The position numbers and the translations under genes were made by a program. From positions 1 to 13,497 of the forward strand of contig JAVBMB010000087.1 in NCBI GenBank assembly GCA_031552995.1: 13,497 bases of DNA, in the 5' to 3' direction. The notes beneath the pieces were generated by a model. That model made no database searches. It was not told the DNA's origin and saw nothing but the letters and a program-made list of their open reading frames with translations. This DNA comes from JAVBMB01 sp031552995. Its GTDB lineage: Bacteria; Bacillota; Clostridia; Oscillospirales; Butyricicoccaceae. Below are positions 1-6,934 of this stretch, one piece after another; the stretch's first letter is position 1, and every line of letters starts with the position of its first letter.

Positions 1-1
1 C

Positions 2-1318
2 GAGGCGCGCAGGCGCAGGGAATCGTGCGGCGGTGATGTGGCGATGACTCCGAAGGAGCTGTTTGCAGGCGACGAGAATATCGTGTCACTGCGCTCCACG
101 CTGTTGTTCGGCCTTCGCGGCATGGCGGCCTATGCGCACCACGCCAGGGTGCTTGGAAAGCGCGACGCCGAGGTGGACGCATGGTTTACAAAGGGCTTGG
201 CGTCGCTCGCCGAAACGCATTCAATCGGTGAATGGCTCGACCTGCTTATGGAGTTCGGCGGCGTCAACCTCAAGTGCATGGCACTGCTGGACGCGGCCAA
301 TACCGGCGCGTATGGTGACCCCGTGCCCGTCACAGTTCCTCTCGAAATCGAAAAGGGCCCGTTTATAGTCGTCACCGGGCATGACCTGTATGACCTGAAA
401 ATGCTGCTGGAGCAGACAGACGGCAAGGGTGTGAACATTTATACCCACAGCGAAATGCTGCCGGCTCACGGCTATCCCGAGCTTAAAAAGCATCCGCAGC
501 TGAAAGGGAACTTCGGCACCGCGTGGCAGAACCAGCAAAAAGAGTTCGACGCCCTGCCCGCGCCGGTGCTGTTCACAACAAACTGCCTTATGCCGCCGCG
601 CGCCAGCTACAGCGACAGGATGTTCTCAACATCACTCGTCGCCTACCCAGGTATGGCTCATGTTGCCGCCGATGCAAACGGACACAAGGATTTTTCTCAG
701 CTTATAGCCAAGGCGATTGAGCTGGGCGGATACAGCGAAAATCAAAAGCTTACGGGCATCAACGGCGGCACCACCGTCACAACGGGCTTTGGCCGAAAGA
801 CGGTTCTCGACAACGCGCCCGCCATTATCGACGCCGTAAAAGCAGGGGCGATAAAGCATTTCTTCCTCGTCGGCGGCTGCGACGGCGCAAAGCCGGGGCG
901 CAACTACTACACCGAGTTTGTAAAGCAGACACCCGGCGACACTGTTGTGCTGACGCTCGCCTGCGGCAAATACCGCATCAACGACCTTGACGCCGGAAGC
1001 ATCGGCCCATTCCCGCGGATACTCGATATGGGGCAGTGCAACGACGCATATGGCGCGATTCAAGTAGCCGTAGCGCTGGCGGGAGCGTTCGGCTGCGGAG
1101 TAAACGACCTTCCGCTGACGCTTGTGCTCAGCTGGTACGAGCAAAAGGCTGTTTGCATCCTGCTTACGTTGCTGTCGCTCGGCATAAAGAATATATACAT
1201 CGGGCCGAGCATCCCGGCATTCTTTTCCAAGGCCGTCATCGATACTCTTGTTGAAAAGTTTGACCTTCATCCAATATCGACGCCGCAGCAGGATCTTGCC
1301 GCCATCCTCGGCAAATAA
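2..1318 (+). CDS. hcp: Hydroxylamine reductase / hybrid-cluster protein Hcp (5' partial)
   Basis: This is the 3' part of a hybrid-cluster protein, a cytoplasmic Fe-S/O enzyme linked to NO and hydroxylamine detoxification. Numbering from the GTG at 38, all seven hybrid-cluster ligands can be seen: H115 (TGHDLYD), E139 (THSEMLPA), C183 (TTNCLMPP), C281 (GGCDGAKPG), C309 (LACGKYR), C334 (MGQCNDAYG) and E368 (SWYEQKA). Their spacing closely follows that of characterised Hcps. The reading frame is open to the left edge. The first visible residues match the second N-terminal helical bundle of long-class Hcps, so I infer that roughly 110-130 residues are missing, including the four-Cys N-terminal cluster motif. 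The GTG at 38 is therefore an internal codon rather than the start. The gene ends in TAA and is followed by a strong terminator, so it is probably not co-transcribed with the kinase downstream. Confidence 0.95.
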   Translation, partial: EARRRRESCGGDVAMTPKELFAGDENIVSLRSTLLFGLRGMAAYAHHARVLGKRDAEVDAWFTKGLASLAETHSIGEWLDLLMEFGGVNLKCMALLDAANTGAYGDPVPVTVPLEIEKGPFIVVTGHDLYDLKMLLEQTDGKGVNIYTHSEMLPAHGYPELKKHPQLKGNFGTAWQNQQKEFDALPAPVLFTTNCLMPPRASYSDRMFSTSLVAYPGMAHVAADANGHKDFSQLIAKAIELGGYSENQKLTGINGGTTVTTGFGRKTVLDNAPAIIDAVKAGAIKHFFLVGGCDGAKPGRNYYTEFVKQTPGDTVVLTLACGKYRINDLDAGSIGPFPRILDMGQCNDAYGAIQVAVALAGAFGCGVNDLPLTLVLSWYEQKAVCILLTLLSLGIKNIYIGPSIPAFFSKAVIDTLVEKFDLHPISTPQQDLAAILGK

Positions 1319-1330
1319 CAGATATATTTC

Positions 1331-1360
1331 AAAAGGCAGTGCCTCGGCACTGCCTTTTTT
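1331..1360 (+). terminator. Rho-independent terminator of hcp
   Basis: A perfect inverted repeat (GGCAGTGCC at 1335-1343, GGCACTGCC at 1346-1354) is flanked by AAAA on the left and a run of six T (1355-1360) on the right. It lies 12 bp after the hcp stop codon. The A and T flanks can extend the stem. Confidence 0.93.
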
Positions 1361-1523
1361 GTATCTCGCTCTGGCATGCGGCGCTGTGTTACACTTGGCG
1401 GATGGAGATGGCCGTTTTATTGATTTATTCTTGCAAAACCTGCCCCGTAAAACTGCAATAAGTCAATCAAGATACCGCGGCCGTCAATAGAACCGGCAAA
1501 TGCCGATATGTCAGATAATGTAA
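1361..1523. other. Intergenic stretch with no recognised gene
   Basis: Between the hcp terminator and the kinase promoter I see no convincing coding sequence, RNA gene or riboswitch fold. An open frame crossing 1248-1490 on the plus strand begins inside hcp, has no ribosome binding site and runs through the terminator, so I do not call it. There are only short weak inverted repeats, for example CGGCA/TGCCG near 1494-1505. Confidence 0.5.
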
Positions 1524-1552
1524 TTGAAGTAATAATATGCCTGTGATAAAAT
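1524..1552 (+). promoter_or_regulatory. Sigma-A-type promoter of the kinase operon
   Basis: A -35 box TTGAAG (1524-1529) and a -10 box TAAAAT (1547-1552) are separated by 17 bp. A TG one base before the -10 gives an extended -10 element. The predicted transcript starts near 1559 and leaves a leader of about 57 nt before the ATG at 1616. The leader shows no clear riboswitch. Confidence 0.7.
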
Positions 1553-1615
1553 TATGTAAGCTATAAATGATACTCGGCGCTGCCGTCGGGTTTCTATATG
1601 TGAGGTGGCACAGAT

Positions 1616-4600
1616 ATGCTAAATGTTTTGAAAAAAATCCTAAACGAACTTGACGCGTATATATGTGTGTCGGATATGGATACGGGAGAGGTTCTTTTTA
1701 TAAACCGCCGGCTGCAGGAGATATTTGATTCGGGCGGCGCCGCCCCCGGTGATGTGCGCGGCAGAGTCACTGCGCAAGGGGAGAACAGCTGGTGCGAAGC
1801 CGGCCCGGCTCACGCACTTAAAATAGACCCAAACACGCCGGTTATATGGGAGGAGTACAACCGGATAACGGGAAGATATTATAAAAATATAAGCAGTGTC
1901 ATAGACTGGCAGGGAGGGAAATCCGCCTACCTGCAGTATTCCGTCGATATCAGCGATATGAAGGCTGCCCAGCAGGAGGCAGAAAAAACCGAGACTGCGC
2001 TAAAAAACATTCTAAACGGAATGGATGCGTATGTCTATGTTTCCGACATGGTCACAGACGAGATTTTTTTTATCAACGACAGGATGAGGCAGGCGTTCGG
2101 CTTTAATGACTCATCGGAGGTTGTGGGAGAAATATGCTGGAAAGTGCTTCAGGACGGGTTTACCGAGCGCTGCAGCTTTTGCCCGAACAGAGAATTGGTA
2201 AAAGACCCTGATACCCCTGTTGTATGGGAGGAGCATAATACCGTAACCGGACGCAACTACAAAAATGTTGACAGCGTCATAGAGTGGACAGGCGGCAAGC
2301 TTGTGCATATGCAGCACTCAACCGATATCACAGATATACTCGAAGCCCAGAGGGAGACGCGGGACATCCGCGACCGCCTTGAAATCGCGCTTAAAGCTTC
2401 GCAGACCGGCGTGTGGGAGATGGATTACCTCAGCGGACGGTTTTCGTTTGACGACCAGTGCAGCAAGCTGTTCGGTTTCGAAAAAAATGATTCGATGAGC
2501 ATTGATGAGCTGTCCGCGCATCTGCGCAAGGTCATCATAAGCACAACGGGCGAAGACCTTATAACGATGATAAAAGAGCGCTCGTGGAAAGAAGACAGCC
2601 CGCAGCGCGACTATGAGATTATGCTGCCCGGCGTGGGGCGCCGCTACCTGCGCAGCTTTGCCAGCGTGATACGTGACAGTGACGGCGAGACGATCCGCCT
2701 TATCGGCATGGCGCTGGACACAACGCAGGGTGTGCTTATGGCCGAAGAGCTGAAAGCGGCAAAAATCGCAGCCGAGCGCGCAGGGCGCGCCGACGTGGAA
2801 GAGCGCACGCGCGTCATGCTTGACGCTACGCCGTTGGCATCGTCATTTTGGGATATCGAAGGGAACATGCTCGACTGCAATATGGAGGCTGTGCGTCTGT
2901 TCGGCCTGAAAACAAAGTCGGACTATATCGACCATTTTTACGACTTGAACCCCGAATATCAGCCCGACGGACGGCTGACGACCGAAAAAGCCGCCAGCGA
3001 AATAGCCGCGGCGTTTGAGAGCGGATACCGACGGTTTGACTGGATGTACAAGATGCTTGACGGCCGGCCTCTGCCGGTGGAAACGACGCTTGTCCGGGTT
3101 GTCCTTCACGGTGAATACAGGATTGCCGCTTATTCCCGCGATCTGCGCGATATCCGTGCCGCGGAGGAGCAAAAAGAAATGGCCGAGCAGCACGGCCTTG
3201 AGATGGAGATACAGGCCAAGTTCGCAGTCGCGGCGTCGGAGGCAAAAAGCCAGTTTCTTTCGACCATGTCGCATGAGATACGCACACCGATGAACGCGAT
3301 AATCGGCATGTCCGAGCTGCTTGATAACGAGGTGCTGTCGCAGCGGCAGCGATCGTTTGTAAAAGATATTAAAACGTCTGCAAAAGCGCTGCTTGGCATC
3401 ATAAACGATATACTCGATATCTCGAAAATCGAAGCAGGAGAGCTGGAGCTTGCGCCTGTTGACTTTGATTTTGCACAAATGATAAGCGACCTCAACTCGA
3501 TGTTCTACTACGCCGCGCAGCAGAAGGGCATATCGTTCACGCTTGATATTCGCGGCGATGTGCCGTCATATATCAACGCCGACGATTTGCGGCTTAGGCA
3601 GGCGCTGATTAATGTGCTGAGCAATGCCATAAAGTTCACAAAAGAGGGCGGCGTCACGTTTTCGGTGTTTTGCGAGGACGGTATGCTGTGCTTCGATATT
3701 GCCGATACCGGCGTTGGAATCAAGAAGGAGGATGTGCCGAGGATATTCGACGAGTTTGCCCAGCTTGATTCCGGAATCAATCGGAACATCCAGGGCACGG
3801 GGCTTGGCCTGTCGATAACAAATAACCTCATCACTATGATGAATGGCGTCGTGGATATCGAGAGCGAGTACGGTGTCGGCACGGTGTTCAGCATAAAAGT
3901 GCCGCTTATGCTGGCTGCGGGCGACGTCGTCGGCACGCGCGATACTGAGTCTGAGGTCTATGCCCCGATGGCGCAAGTGCTTGTCGTCGACGACAATGAG
4001 GTCAACCTCAATGTGGCGTCTGGGCTGCTGAGCCTGTTCGGCATCGAATGCGATATTGCGTTCAGCGGGCCGGAGGCTATAGGCCTGATTGCCCGCAAAA
4101 AATATGATTTGGTGTTTATGGACCATATGATGCCCGAGATGGACGGCGCCGATGCTACGCGCATACTGCGCGAGACATACAGCATGGACGAACTGAAAAT
4201 CATCGCGCTTACGGCAAACGCCGTGCAGGGGACGCGTGATATACTGCTTGCCGCAAAGATGAATGACTATCTGTCCAAACCGGTGGACAGGCAGGAGTTG
4301 AATCAAATACTTAAAAAATGGTTGCCGAAGGAGCGCATTATCGCGCGTGAAAAGCGCGCGGAGGACAGTCACGGGCTGTCTATGCTGCTTCAGCGCATCG
4401 GCAGGGTCATCGGCGTGGATGTCCGGCTCGGGCTGGGGCGCATCGGCGGGATGCAGGATGTATATGAAAAGTCCGCCGCGATATTCACGCGCCGTCTGCC
4501 GGAGGTACGGCGCAGGCTTATGGCGTTCCTGGCGGCCGGGGATTTAAAAGGCTTTTCAATCGAGGTACACGGTCTTAAAGGCTCGCTGGGCAACATCGGC

Positions 4601-4987
4601 GCCACAAAGCTTGCCTCCGATGCCGAAGCGCTTGAGGTACTCTCGAAGGAGGGCGACGAGACGTTTTGCAAAAACCGCCTGCCGGCCCTCGATATCGCCC
4701 TTGAAGAGCTGTACACCGGCCTTACGGCGGCGCTTAACGACGGCGAGGAGCGTATGTTTAAAGGACTTGGTGACATGGCGTCGCTGCTCGAACAGCTGCG
4801 CCAGGTAAAAAACCTGCTCGAGGCGTATGAAAGCGACGGCGCGCTTGACATCCTGCGCGAAGTATTGTTGTTCGACTACGGGCAGGACATCAATAAAGAG
4901 CTTGAGGATATAACAAAGCTTATAGAGGAGTTCGAATACGACGGCGCAATACAGCTGACAGATGCGCTTGTCGCATCGGTAAGTTAG
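1616..4987 (+). CDS. PAS-rich soluble hybrid histidine kinase with receiver, HPt and C-terminal helical repeats
   Basis: This 1123-residue sensor kinase has no membrane segment, so it should sense a cytoplasmic signal. Visible order: two tandem, mutually similar PAS-like domains (about 1-115 and 125-240); a third PAS (about 250-372); a fourth PAS (about 395-513); HisKA with the H-box MSHEIRTPMN (phospho-acceptor H553); HATPase with N670, DTGVGI (697-702), the F-box near 710-716 and GTGLGLSI (727-734). Next come a receiver (acidic D792/D793, phospho-acceptor D836, T866, K888) and an HPt domain (HGLKGS, H985). Residues about 1055-1123 form a helical-repeat module also found in the next gene. 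PAS 2 carries C174, C186 and C189; PAS 1 keeps only the equivalent of C186. The start is set by GAGGTGG at 1602-1608, 7 bp before the ATG. The relay H553-D836-H985 to the partner's D280 is inferred. The signal is unknown. Confidence 0.93.
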   Translation: MLNVLKKILNELDAYICVSDMDTGEVLFINRRLQEIFDSGGAAPGDVRGRVTAQGENSWCEAGPAHALKIDPNTPVIWEEYNRITGRYYKNISSVIDWQGGKSAYLQYSVDISDMKAAQQEAEKTETALKNILNGMDAYVYVSDMVTDEIFFINDRMRQAFGFNDSSEVVGEICWKVLQDGFTERCSFCPNRELVKDPDTPVVWEEHNTVTGRNYKNVDSVIEWTGGKLVHMQHSTDITDILEAQRETRDIRDRLEIALKASQTGVWEMDYLSGRFSFDDQCSKLFGFEKNDSMSIDELSAHLRKVIISTTGEDLITMIKERSWKEDSPQRDYEIMLPGVGRRYLRSFASVIRDSDGETIRLIGMALDTTQGVLMAEELKAAKIAAERAGRADVEERTRVMLDATPLASSFWDIEGNMLDCNMEAVRLFGLKTKSDYIDHFYDLNPEYQPDGRLTTEKAASEIAAAFESGYRRFDWMYKMLDGRPLPVETTLVRVVLHGEYRIAAYSRDLRDIRAAEEQKEMAEQHGLEMEIQAKFAVAASEAKSQFLSTMSHEIRTPMNAIIGMSELLDNEVLSQRQRSFVKDIKTSAKALLGIINDILDISKIEAGELELAPVDFDFAQMISDLNSMFYYAAQQKGISFTLDIRGDVPSYINADDLRLRQALINVLSNAIKFTKEGGVTFSVFCEDGMLCFDIADTGVGIKKEDVPRIFDEFAQLDSGINRNIQGTGLGLSITNNLITMMNGVVDIESEYGVGTVFSIKVPLMLAAGDVVGTRDTESEVYAPMAQVLVVDDNEVNLNVASGLLSLFGIECDIAFSGPEAIGLIARKKYDLVFMDHMMPEMDGADATRILRETYSMDELKIIALTANAVQGTRDILLAAKMNDYLSKPVDRQELNQILKKWLPKERIIAREKRAEDSHGLSMLLQRIGRVIGVDVRLGLGRIGGMQDVYEKSAAIFTRRLPEVRRRLMAFLAAGDLKGFSIEVHGLKGSLGNIGATKLASDAEALEVLSKEGDETFCKNRLPALDIALEELYTGLTAALNDGEERMFKGLGDMASLLEQLRQVKNLLEAYESDGALDILREVLLFDYGQDINKELEDITKLIEEFEYDGAIQLTDALVASVS

Positions 4988-5002
4988 ACGAGGAGGCAAA
5001 TT

Positions 5003-6049
5003 ATGGACAGGAACAACAAAATATACCGCATGTACACTTTGATGAACTACACCGATATGGACGCTTTTACGGCGCAGAAAAACGCCGGCTCCAACGGCAA
5101 GTATTTCCATCTGCTCGCCGAGTTTGTCGACACAGCTCCTCTTTTGATGAACAGCCTGACGCCGCCCGCAAATGAAGATGAACTGGCGGCTTATATTGCC
5201 GTAATCGATACACTGCAGGATAAGCTGCTCGCCATCGGCTCGTCGGCGTTGATGTGGGAGGCGGAAAAGGCCGCTGAGGTGGCGCGAAGCTTTGATCAGG
5301 CGCGGTGCGCGTCGGAGACACATGCGTTTGCTTCGCGCGTCAACCAGCTTTGCGGCCGTATTGAGGAGGCCCGCATTATCTCGCCGGATACGCAGCACCG
5401 GCAGCAAGTGCAGAATCCGGCGCCGGCTCAGATATCCGCCGACAGGCAAAAGGCGCCGGTCAAAGTCGAGAGCTACGAGCGGCTGTGCCTGCTGGTAGAG
5501 AACTTTGAGACCGACGCCGCAATCGATATGCTTAACAAGCTGATGCTCTATTCATACACCGACGAGATAGATCAGGGGCTTAACGCGGCGTACAACTGCC
5601 TGGCGGCGTACGATTTTGGCGGGGCGAACGCCGCGATGAAATATGTTATGAAATCTGTGCAGTCATACGAGAGCGCCAGCGGAGGCCAGAAGAAAAAAAT
5701 CCTTGCCATCGACGATGTGCCAGATGTGCTGCACACCGTCAAGTCGGCGCTTAAGAACAACTACACTGTGTACGGCGTCACGAATCACATGGCGGCGCTC
5801 AAGTTCCTTATGACAAACAGCGCCGACCTTATACTGCTCGATATCGAAATGCCGGATATGGACGGCTTCGCGCTGCTAGAAATCATACGCAAAATCAAAG
5901 CGTATAAGACAACCCCCGTGATGTTTTTGACGGGCAGCGTCAGCATCGAAAATATAAAGCGCTCCGTGCAGGTCGGCGGCAACGACTTTATAAAGAAACC
6001 GATAGACATCCAAATACTTATTGCGAAAATCCAAAAGCATATCGGCTGA
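5003..6049 (+). CDS. Receiver-domain protein with degenerate HPt-like N-terminus and shared helical repeats
   Basis: This 348-residue protein lies 15 bp after the kinase, with AGGAGG at 4991-4996 and a 6-bp spacer to its ATG, so the two genes form an operon. Residues about 36-122 look like an HPt helical bundle: the stretch around 69-92 aligns with the kinase HPt through its IG motif, but the histidine position holds D69. After a polar linker (about 125-155), residues about 157-220 repeat the C-terminal helical module of the kinase. Residues 232-348 are a canonical receiver with D237/D238, phospho-acceptor D280, T310 and K332. Nothing follows the receiver, so there is no DNA-binding or enzymatic output domain. 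I infer that it is the relay's terminal phospho-acceptor and acts through protein contact. It could instead be a phosphate sink. Confidence 0.88.
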   Translation: MDRNNKIYRMYTLMNYTDMDAFTAQKNAGSNGKYFHLLAEFVDTAPLLMNSLTPPANEDELAAYIAVIDTLQDKLLAIGSSALMWEAEKAAEVARSFDQARCASETHAFASRVNQLCGRIEEARIISPDTQHRQQVQNPAPAQISADRQKAPVKVESYERLCLLVENFETDAAIDMLNKLMLYSYTDEIDQGLNAAYNCLAAYDFGGANAAMKYVMKSVQSYESASGGQKKKILAIDDVPDVLHTVKSALKNNYTVYGVTNHMAALKFLMTNSADLILLDIEMPDMDGFALLEIIRKIKAYKTTPVMFLTGSVSIENIKRSVQVGGNDFIKKPIDIQILIAKIQKHIG

Positions 6050-6073
6050 CACCGGTTTCAAAACCATACCGTA

Positions 6074-6111
6074 ACCCCCGCCGCGGCGACAGCGCGGCGG
6101 GGGTACTTTTT
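6074..6111 (+). terminator. Rho-independent terminator of the kinase/receiver operon
   Basis: A perfect 12-bp GC-rich stem (6074-6085 with 6093-6104) and a 7-nt loop are followed by ACTTTTT. It begins 25 bp after the receiver gene's stop codon. Confidence 0.93.
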
Positions 6112-6149
6112 GCGCCGCTCCGGTTCAGACGTGTTTAAACTGTTATCTC

Positions 6150-6178
6150 TTGAACATATATATCGGATGATATATAAT
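6150..6178 (+). promoter_or_regulatory. Strong sigma-A-type promoter of the ABC exporter operon
   Basis: TTGAAC (6150-6155) and a consensus TATAAT (6173-6178) are separated by 17 bp in an AT-rich stretch. The start of transcription would lie near 6185, giving a leader of about 45 nt. Confidence 0.8.
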
Positions 6179-6229
6179 TAAACGGTTAATACTTGCATTT
6201 TACACTACGGAAAGAGCGGTGAATACGCA

Positions 6230-6934
6230 ATGATTGAGGTTCTGCATGTCTCCAAACGGTACGGCAAGCTGCTTGCCAACGACGATATTTCCCTTACGGC
6301 CAACGCAGGCGAGATGACGGTTTTGCTCGGCCCGAACGGCGCCGGCAAGTCGACGCTTATTAAATCCATCTGCGGACTGCTTCGTTTTGACGGCAAGATA
6401 ACCGTCGGCGGGGAGGATAATCACAGCGAGCATGCAAAGCGCCTGCTGGGCTATGTGCCTGAAATGCCGGCAATATTCCCGATGCTCACCGTAGATGAAC
6501 ACATGGAGTTCATTGCCAAAGCATATAAGCTTAACGATTGGCGTAAGCTTGCCGATGAGCTGCTTGAGCGGTTTGAGCTTCATGACAAAAGGGCAAAGCT
6601 GGGCAAGGAGCTCAGCAAAGGCATGCAGCAAAAGGTCAGCGTGTGCTGCGCGCTGTTGCCGCAGCCGAAAGCAGTCGTACTGGACGAGCCGCTCGTCGGC
6701 CTGGACCCGCACGGTATACGTGAGATAAAGGCCATGATGGCCGACTTGAAGCACAGCGGCTGCGCACTGCTCGTCAGCACACACATGATTGACAGCGTCG
6801 AAGAGGACTGGAACACGACATGCATCATGAAAAACGGCCGCATTGCCTCGATATGCCGCAAGGGAGAGATGCCCGAGGGCCGGACGCTTGAGGAGGTATA
6901 TTTCTCCATTACAGAAGGCGGTGAAGCCAAGTGA
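6230..6934 (+). CDS. ABC transporter ATP-binding protein, EcsA-like
   Basis: This 234-residue cytoplasmic ATPase powers the exporter with the permease encoded next. Visible motifs are Walker A GPNGAGKST (34-42), the signature LSKGMQQK (128-135), Walker B ending VVLDEP with catalytic E153, the D-loop GLDP and the switch H185 (STHMID). The Q-loop position reads GYVPEMP (74-80), with Glu in place of Gln. This is a form I associate with EcsA-type exporter ATPases. The ribosome binding site is weak (a GGAAAGAG-like stretch near 6209-6216), but the ATG at 6230 gives the expected N-terminus. Its stop codon overlaps the start of the permease in a GTGA, indicating translational coupling. The substrate cannot be read from the sequence. 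EcsAB proteins in Bacillus affect secretion and sporulation, but orthology here is not shown. Confidence 0.9.
   Translation: MIEVLHVSKRYGKLLANDDISLTANAGEMTVLLGPNGAGKSTLIKSICGLLRFDGKITVGGEDNHSEHAKRLLGYVPEMPAIFPMLTVDEHMEFIAKAYKLNDWRKLADELLERFELHDKRAKLGKELSKGMQQKVSVCCALLPQPKAVVLDEPLVGLDPHGIREIKAMMADLKHSGCALLVSTHMIDSVEEDWNTTCIMKNGRIASICRKGEMPEGRTLEEVYFSITEGGEAK

Noticed and set aside
632..1270. 212-residue open frame on the minus strand within hcp
   Set aside because: Lies entirely opposite a well-supported gene, shows no recognisable motif and no ribosome binding site; typical of antisense frames in GC-rich coding DNA.
38..1318. Hcp starting at the GTG at 38 as a complete gene
   Set aside because: The frame is open to the left edge and the first residues match an internal helical bundle of long-class Hcps, so the N-terminal Cys motif must lie outside the window.
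1559..1615. Cyclic-di-GMP or other riboswitch in the kinase leader
   Set aside because: The leader is only about 57 nt and lacks the conserved motifs and paired elements of riboswitch classes I can recognise.
4556..5449. 297-residue minus-strand open frame across the kinase/receiver junction
   Set aside because: Antisense to two genes with clear domain motifs; no recognisable protein features.
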